Below, one piece after another: positions 6,570 through 10,247 of a stretch of DNA of 10,247 nucleotides; the stretch's first letter is position 1; each line of letters opens with the position of its first letter. Made by a program: the position numbers and the translations under genes. This DNA is from Acidothermales bacterium. Lineage in GTDB: Bacteria > Actinomycetota > Actinomycetes > Streptosporangiales > WHST01. The notes below the pieces were generated by a model. It was not told where the DNA came from. It saw nothing but the letters and a program-made list of their open reading frames with translations, and ran no database searches. The stretch lies in contig JAFMQP010000104.1 of NCBI GenBank assembly GCA_017354575.1, positions 1 to 10,247 of the forward strand, written 5' to 3'.

Positions 6570-7031
6570 GTGAGCGTCGACCGATCGGGTCGGGCGGCAC
6601 GCAGGAACCGCCGCCGCGACCGGCACGGCCGCGGGCTGCGCGGGCCGCTGGTACCCGGCGAGCTGCCGCTGCGGCGCAGCCGGGCGCAGCTTTTCGACGA
6701 CTACGTGCTGGACGCCGTCGAGCGGCTGGAACGCGGCTGGCCCACCGAGATCGCCCAACTGGACTTCGCCGTCGAGGACGTGCCGCCGACCGCGGCCGAC
6801 CCCGTCGCCGGCACCGACAACCCCGCCGACGACGGCCCGATCCCGTTGGCCCGGATGTTCTCCGGCGGGCGGCTGCGGCGTACCCGCATCGTCCTCTACC
6901 GCCGGCCGATCGAGGCCCGCAGCACCCCCGACGACCTCGCCACGCTCGTGCACACGATCCTGGTGGAGGAGATCGCACAGGTGCTCGGCCGGTCGCCCGA
7001 GGAGATCGACCCGGAGTACGACGAGGGCTGA
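6570..7031 (+). CDS. Zincin-like metallopeptidase family protein with degenerate HExxH
   Basis: 153 aa from GTG 6570. The Arg-rich start (RRNRRRDRHGRGLRGPLVPG, 11-30) followed by a compact alpha/beta domain is the pattern of the actinobacterial zincin-like family encoded divergently from DUF3499 (compare Rv3259, from memory). Family members with activity carry HExxH near the end; here the position reads HTILVEEIAQ (128-137): the first His is kept, the catalytic Glu is Thr129 and the second His is Val132. Zinc hydrolase activity is therefore doubtful. An ATG at 6558 is in frame but lies inside the presumed -10 box TATGCT, so GTG 6570 at +1 is preferred. Residues 73-95 are an acidic, Pro/Ala-rich insert. 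It converges on the NiCoT gene across a hairpin terminator. Real function unknown; a structural or regulatory partner of DUF3499/mannose genes is possible. Confidence 0.82.
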   Translation: MSVDRSGRAARRNRRRDRHGRGLRGPLVPGELPLRRSRAQLFDDYVLDAVERLERGWPTEIAQLDFAVEDVPPTAADPVAGTDNPADDGPIPLARMFSGGRLRRTRIVLYRRPIEARSTPDDLATLVHTILVEEIAQVLGRSPEEIDPEYDEG

Positions 7032-7051
7032 GCCGCCCCGAACGGGGCGGC
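7032..7051. terminator. Bidirectional hairpin terminator between converging genes
   Basis: GCCGCCCC-GAAC-GGGGCGGC: a perfect 8-bp GC-only stem with a 4-base loop directly after the TGA of the zincin-like gene and 5 bp before the stop of the NiCoT gene. No long T-run follows, which is common for actinobacterial terminators. Its position between converging stops supports action on both strands. Confidence 0.75.
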
Positions 7052-7056
7052 GGGCT

Positions 7057-8175
7057 TCAGTCCGACTCGGACGGGGCCAGGCGGGCGGACCAGCGCTCCT
7101 CCACCCGGCCGAACCGCCAGATCGCGAGCGAGACGAGCCAGGTGACCACGAACAGGCCGACGATCCCGTAGCCCACGTAGTCGAGGTTGAGCGACCCGAT
7201 CGCCGCGATCGGCCCGGATTCGACGCGCAGCTTCGTGGCGAGCAGCGAGACCAGCTCGATGCCGCCGATGACGAGCGCCACGGCCACCGACAGCCCCGTC
7301 ACGGTGAGGTTGTAGTACACCTTGCGCACCGGCTTGGCGAACGCCCAGCCGTAAGCGAAGTTCATGAAGCAGCCGTCGATCGTGTCGAGCAGGCACATGC
7401 CGGCGGCGAACAGCACCGGCAGCGTGAGGATCGCGTACCAGGGCAGGCTGAACGCCGCCGCGCCGCCGGCGAGCACCAGCAGGCTGATCTCCGTCGCGGT
7501 GTCGAAACCGAGCCCGAACAGCAGCCCCGTCGGGTACATGTGCCACGCCTTGCGGACGGCCTTCGTTACACCGCCGAGGATGCGGTTCATGAACCCGCGC
7601 TGGTCGAGCTGCCGCTCGAGCGCGGCCTCGTCGTAGTCGCCGCCGCGCATGCCGCGGAACACGCGGACGATGCCGCGCAGCGCGAACAGGTTGATGACGC
7701 CGATCAGGATGAGGAACACGCCGGACACCGTCGTCCCGATCAGACCGGTGGCCTGCTGCAGCGCCGACGCGTCGTCCCGCACCTGCCCGGCGAGCGCCTT
7801 CACCCCCAACGCGAGCAGGACGCACAGCCCGAACACCACCGACGAGTGGCCCAGCGAGAACCAGAAGCCCACCGAGACCGGCCGGCGCCCCTCGCTCATC
7901 AGCTTCCTGGTGGTGTTGTCGATCGCGGCGATGTGGTCGGCGTCGAACGCGTGCCGCATGCCGAGCATGTACGCGGTGACGCCGAGCCCGATGCCGAACG
8001 CCCCCGCCGGCGCGACGGCGAAGTGCCGCGGCACCACGACCGCCGCGAGTGTCCCCCAGCCCACGACGTGCAGCAGCGCGATGAACCCGGCCATGCCGGT
8101 GACCGACGTCCACTGCCCCCTGGACAGGGACGGCCGTCGGCGGCTGGGCGCGATGTCCGGAGCACTGGTCGACAT
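7057..8175 (-). CDS. NiCoT family nickel/cobalt permease
   Basis: Secondary transporter for high-affinity Ni2+ and/or Co2+ uptake across the cytoplasmic membrane. 372 aa, about eight hydrophobic segments. All NiCoT signatures are visible: RHAFDADHIAAIDN (74-87, with metal-relay His75, Asp78, Asp80, His81), FSLGHSS (106-112), LGFDTATEI (222-230), and FAAGMCLLDTIDG (256-268). The ATG at 8175 is preferred over GTG 8181 because GAGAGG (8186-8181) lies 5 bases before it and overlaps the GTG. Known users of the metal would be urease, [NiFe] hydrogenase, Ni-superoxide dismutase or cobalamin enzymes; none is in the window. It is divergent from def across an 84-bp region bearing a Nur-like palindrome, which suggests repression when nickel is sufficient. 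Ni versus Co preference cannot be read from sequence. Confidence 0.95.
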   Translation of the reverse strand: MSTSAPDIAPSRRRPSLSRGQWTSVTGMAGFIALLHVVGWGTLAAVVVPRHFAVAPAGAFGIGLGVTAYMLGMRHAFDADHIAAIDNTTRKLMSEGRRPVSVGFWFSLGHSSVVFGLCVLLALGVKALAGQVRDDASALQQATGLIGTTVSGVFLILIGVINLFALRGIVRVFRGMRGGDYDEAALERQLDQRGFMNRILGGVTKAVRKAWHMYPTGLLFGLGFDTATEISLLVLAGGAAAFSLPWYAILTLPVLFAAGMCLLDTIDGCFMNFAYGWAFAKPVRKVYYNLTVTGLSVAVALVIGGIELVSLLATKLRVESGPIAAIGSLNLDYVGYGIVGLFVVTWLVSLAIWRFGRVEERWSARLAPSESD

Positions 8176-8180
8176 CGGCA

Positions 8181-8186
8181 CCTCTC
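8181..8186 (-). promoter_or_regulatory. Shine-Dalgarno site deciding the NiCoT start
   Basis: GAGAGG on the minus strand, 5 bases before ATG 8175. It overlaps the alternative GTG at 8181, which therefore has no usable site of its own. Confidence 0.5.
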
Positions 8187-8219
8187 GGCGTACGGCAGAA
8201 TCGATCTCGGTACGACGAT

Positions 8220-8225
8220 ATCCTA
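8220..8225 (-). promoter_or_regulatory. Candidate -10 (TAGGAT) of the NiCoT promoter
   Basis: TAGGAT on the minus strand fits TANNNT and would start transcription near 8213, leaving a leader of about 38 nt. On the plus strand the overlapping TATCCT (8219-8224) could be the -10 of def. The Nur-like palindrome begins immediately beside both, in the NiCoT -35/-10 spacer and the def start region. Confidence 0.35.
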
Positions 8226-8242
8226 ATGCGAACTATTCGCAA
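8226..8242. promoter_or_regulatory. Palindromic operator, Nur-like (nickel-responsive Fur family)
   Basis: ATGCGA-ACTAT-TCGCAA; the inner TGCGAA-CTA-TTCGCA (8227-8241) is a perfect inverted repeat. The 6-5-6 layout matches, at 9 of 12 fixed positions, the Streptomyces Nur site tTGCaa-N5-ttGCAA as I remember it, including both TGC/GCA cores. Nur with bound nickel represses nickel uptake genes, which fits its position in front of a NiCoT gene. It may also influence the divergent def gene. The match to another Fur-family or ArsR-type metal regulator cannot be excluded; no regulator gene lies in the window. Confidence 0.55.
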
Positions 8243-8259
8243 CAAGCCGAGGTGAACGC

Positions 8260-8769
8260 GTGACCGTCCGTCCGATCAGGGTGCTCGGCGACCCCGTGCT
8301 GCGCGACCCCGCGGAGCCCGTCGTCGACTTCGACCGGACGCTGAAGAAGCTCGCGAAGGACATGTTCCAGACCATGCGCGAGGCGCCCGGCGTCGGTCTC
8401 GCCGCGCCGCAGATCGGCGTGCCGCTGCGCTTCTTCGTCTACGACATGTACGACGGCACCACCGGCGCGATCGCCAATCCCGAGCTCACGGTGCTGGACG
8501 AGACGCCGGTCACCGACGAGGAGGGCTGCCTGTCGTACCCGGGCGTGCACTACCCGCTCGCGCGCCCGGGGTCGGTCCGGGTGCGCGGCCAGGACCTCGC
8601 CGGCGAGCCGGTCACCGTCGCGCCGACGGGCGAGGAGGACGACCCGGCGTACTTCGCCCGGTGCCTCCAGCACGAGACCGACCACCTGCGCGGGGTCCTG
8701 TACCTCGACCTGCTCCCCCGCCGGCTGCGCGCCAGGGCGCTGCGGCTGGGCCCGGTCCCGTCCGGGTGA
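8260..8769 (+). CDS. def: Peptide deformylase
   Basis: Metallo-hydrolase that removes the N-formyl group from nascent proteins at the ribosome exit. 169 aa, close to the 168 of E. coli. All three motifs are intact: GVGLAAPQ (44-51, motif 1), EGCLS (88-92, metal ligand Cys90), and QHETDH (137-142, ligands His138 and His142, catalytic Glu139). GTG start at 8260 with GAGG about 6-7 bases upstream. The enzyme normally uses Fe2+ and is also active with Ni2+ or Co2+, which makes its divergent pairing with a nickel/cobalt transporter suggestive. Actinomycetes often have more than one def, and whether this is the main copy cannot be told. Its stop is only 7 bp from the stop of the converging DUF5719 gene. 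Confidence 0.96.
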   Translation: MTVRPIRVLGDPVLRDPAEPVVDFDRTLKKLAKDMFQTMREAPGVGLAAPQIGVPLRFFVYDMYDGTTGAIANPELTVLDETPVTDEEGCLSYPGVHYPLARPGSVRVRGQDLAGEPVTVAPTGEEDDPAYFARCLQHETDHLRGVLYLDLLPRRLRARALRLGPVPSG

Positions 8770-8776
8770 CCGCCGC

Positions 8777-10247
8777 TCAGCGCGGGATGCCGGCGCCCAT
8801 CTCGGGGACGACCGGCGGCAGCGCCACCTCGCGCACGCCCGGCTCGAGCGGATAGACGCCGATGACCGGCCCGCCCTTCGGCGACCCGACGATCACCCGG
8901 GAGCCGTACACGTCGGCGCCCTGCTGCGGCGTCACGAGCACGCCGTAGTCCGGCGCGCCGCCCGGCGGCGACAGCTTGACCGCGACCGTACGCCCGGCGG
9001 GGATCTTCACCGTGCTCGGCCGGCCGACGGTGGTGCGTGCGACCGTGCGCACCTGCACCTGGGCGTCGCGCTGCGGTGACGTGAGCTGCAACGTGGCCTG
9101 CGTCTTGCTGCCGGTCGGCACCATGGGGACGCCGGCGGGCGAGTCGAGCGAGGGCGTGCCGGTGGAGAACGCCATCGAGCCGTCCTCGCCCGAGCCGCCC
9201 TCGGACGCGACCAGTGCGGCGACGACCGGCACCGGCGCGTTCACCTGCACGGCGGTGGCCGACTTGGCCATCACGTTCCCCAGGTCGATGGCCACGGCCT
9301 GCTGCGCGGGCACGTCCACCTGGTCGTGGCCGGCGGGCGCGAACGAGCCGTCCGGCGTCGACAGCCGCACGGACGCCGTCGTGTCCTGGTCGCCGGGCAC
9401 GAACAGCACCAGCTTGCGCGGACCCGAGCCGGACGGCACCGCCGGGATCACCGTGTCGCCGCTTCTCGGCTGTGTCGGCGGTATCCACGCCGCGCCGTAG
9501 GACGTGCTGCCGCTTCGCACCTGCGTGTGCAGCGCGGCCGCGATCCGCCCGGTGCGCGCGACGACGTGCACCGCGCTGACCTTCATCTCCGGCGCGATGT
9601 CGCCGAGCTTGACGACCGCCTGCTTGCCGGGGTCGACGGTGACGCCGCTGCCCGCCTCCGGGTCGACCGCGCCCCCGTCGCCGTACGCGAGCACGTCGAC
9701 GGTCGCGGTGGTGTTGTCGAGGTTGTTGAGGTAGAGCCGGCTGTCGTTGCCGATCGTCGTGGCCGCGCCGGCGAACCACCACTGGGCGGCCGGCGTGACG
9801 CAGCGGACGTCTTGGATCCCGCGCGCCCCGCCGCTGTCGCTGCGCGCGTACTGCTCGACCTCGAACCCCGGCGCCATAGGCCCCTCGGCGTCCATCGCCG
9901 TCGCGCCCACGGACCCGTTGACCGACGCGGCACCGCGCGACGGCGCGGAGCCCAGCGCGCCGAGCGTCGCGCCGCTGGTGGAGTCGAGCGGTCGCAGCGT
10001 CGCGGAGCCCTTGCCGGAGCCGGGCGCCATCGCGGCGACATGGGTGCCGCCCGACGCCGGACAGACGACCCGGGCCGCGGTCACGGCGACGTTCGTCGCG
10101 CTGAGCCCGGTGAGCTGGTTGCGGTCCTGCGGCAGCAGCACGGTGCCGACCGCGACGAACACCACCAGCGCCGCGGCAACCCCGACGAACGGCAGCGGCA
10201 GGTACGACAGCGGCGAGCGGCGGCGCCGGCGCGGACGGCGCGTCGGC
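8777..10247 (-). CDS. DUF5719 family membrane-anchored exported protein (N-terminus off window)
   Basis: About 490 codons lie in the window and the frame stays open through the right edge, so the true start is outside; the internal GTG at 10165 falls within the hydrophobic helix and is not the start. The visible N-terminus is an Arg-rich stretch (about 10237-10213) followed by a hydrophobic helix (about 10200-10140): an inside-positive signal anchor. The rest is exported, rich in Gly, Ala, Val, Ser and Thr. Counting from codon 10165 = 1, three related beta-rich modules follow at about 143-218, 251-324 and 356-436, with Cys35 and Cys122 before or at the edge of them. Placement near mannose and DUF3499 genes is usual for actinobacteria. 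Function unknown; a cell-envelope role is inferred. Confidence 0.85.
   Translation of the reverse strand, partial: PTRRPRRRRRSPLSYLPLPFVGVAAALVVFVAVGTVLLPQDRNQLTGLSATNVAVTAARVVCPASGGTHVAAMAPGSGKGSATLRPLDSTSGATLGALGSAPSRGAASVNGSVGATAMDAEGPMAPGFEVEQYARSDSGGARGIQDVRCVTPAAQWWFAGAATTIGNDSRLYLNNLDNTTATVDVLAYGDGGAVDPEAGSGVTVDPGKQAVVKLGDIAPEMKVSAVHVVARTGRIAAALHTQVRSGSTSYGAAWIPPTQPRSGDTVIPAVPSGSGPRKLVLFVPGDQDTTASVRLSTPDGSFAPAGHDQVDVPAQQAVAIDLGNVMAKSATAVQVNAPVPVVAALVASEGGSGEDGSMAFSTGTPSLDSPAGVPMVPTGSKTQATLQLTSPQRDAQVQVRTVARTTVGRPSTVKIPAGRTVAVKLSPPGGAPDYGVLVTPQQGADVYGSRVIVGSPKGGPVIGVYPLEPGVREVALPPVVPEMGAGIPR
8858..9739 (-). repeat. Three diverged tandem protein modules in DUF5719
   Basis: Protein-level repeats at about 9739-9512, 9415-9194 and 9100-8858. 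Each begins with a short alternating hydrophobic strand (RLYLNNL, KLVLFVP, ATLQLTS), then a VDVLAYG/VRLSTPDG/VQVRTVA strand, then a pattern V-x-P-x4-V-x-(I/V)-(K/D)-L (VDPGKQAVVKL, VPAQQAVAIDL, IPAGRTVAVKL), then a pair of strands ending in ALHTQV, ALVASE or SRVIVG. DNA identity between them is low, so the duplication is old. Confidence 0.6.

Noticed and set aside
1..10247. CRISPR array, tRNA, IS element, phage or toxin-antitoxin module
   Set aside because: I looked for regular direct repeats, cloverleaf segments, terminal inverted repeats, transposase motifs and small paired genes on both strands and saw none.

Overview
The window is very GC-rich, with GTG starts, tight gene packing, and NNC/NNG third-position bias. 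Together with the gene content (DUF3499, DUF5719, an actinobacterial zincin-like protein and a TobH-like SIS protein) this points to a high-GC actinomycete chromosome; I cannot name the genus. From memory, the core order manA - TobH-like SIS - phosphomannomutase - DUF3499, with a divergent zincin-like gene, matches the Mycobacterium tuberculosis Rv3255c-Rv3259 neighbourhood and a similar Streptomyces region. This is therefore largely a conserved core locus and not a mobile island. No tRNA, rRNA, CRISPR, IS element or prophage gene is visible, and no gene-free stretch exceeds about 80 bases.

Left two-thirds, minus strand (6504 down to 1): DUF3499 -> phosphomannomutase -> Trm112-like zinc ribbon -> SIS-domain protein -> CDF metal exporter -> manA -> a single-pass membrane protein running off the left edge. 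Trm112/SIS/CDF/manA are chained by stop-start overlaps (ATGA, GTGA, TGATG). ManA (fructose-6-P <-> mannose-6-P) and phosphomannomutase (mannose-6-P <-> mannose-1-P) supply GDP-mannose precursors for cell-envelope mannosylation. The SIS protein resembles bifunctional phosphoglucose/phosphomannose isomerase but appears to lack the catalytic glutamate.

Middle (6505-8260): a 53-65 bp divergent control region separates DUF3499 from a zincin-like gene whose HExxH is degenerate. Both appear leaderless. The zincin-like gene converges on a NiCoT nickel/cobalt transporter, with a strong bidirectional hairpin between them. The transporter is divergent from a peptide deformylase gene (def). Their shared 80 bp region holds a near-perfect palindrome resembling the Fur-family Nur (nickel-uptake regulator) site.

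Right end (8777-10247, minus): a membrane-anchored DUF5719 protein, truncated at its N-terminus by the window edge, with three related beta-rich modules. def and DUF5719 converge with only 7 bp between stop codons.

Most interesting: (1) the Nur-like operator between NiCoT and def; (2) the SIS protein with Glu-to-Ala at the presumed catalytic position but the catalytic His kept at the right spacing; (3) the divergent leaderless promoter pair and a 15-bp promoter element repeated before the Trm112 gene; (4) a metal exporter translationally coupled between mannose genes; (5) a 26-bp perfect palindrome inside the phosphomannomutase gene. I do not see clear evidence of a wholly new defence or biosynthetic system.
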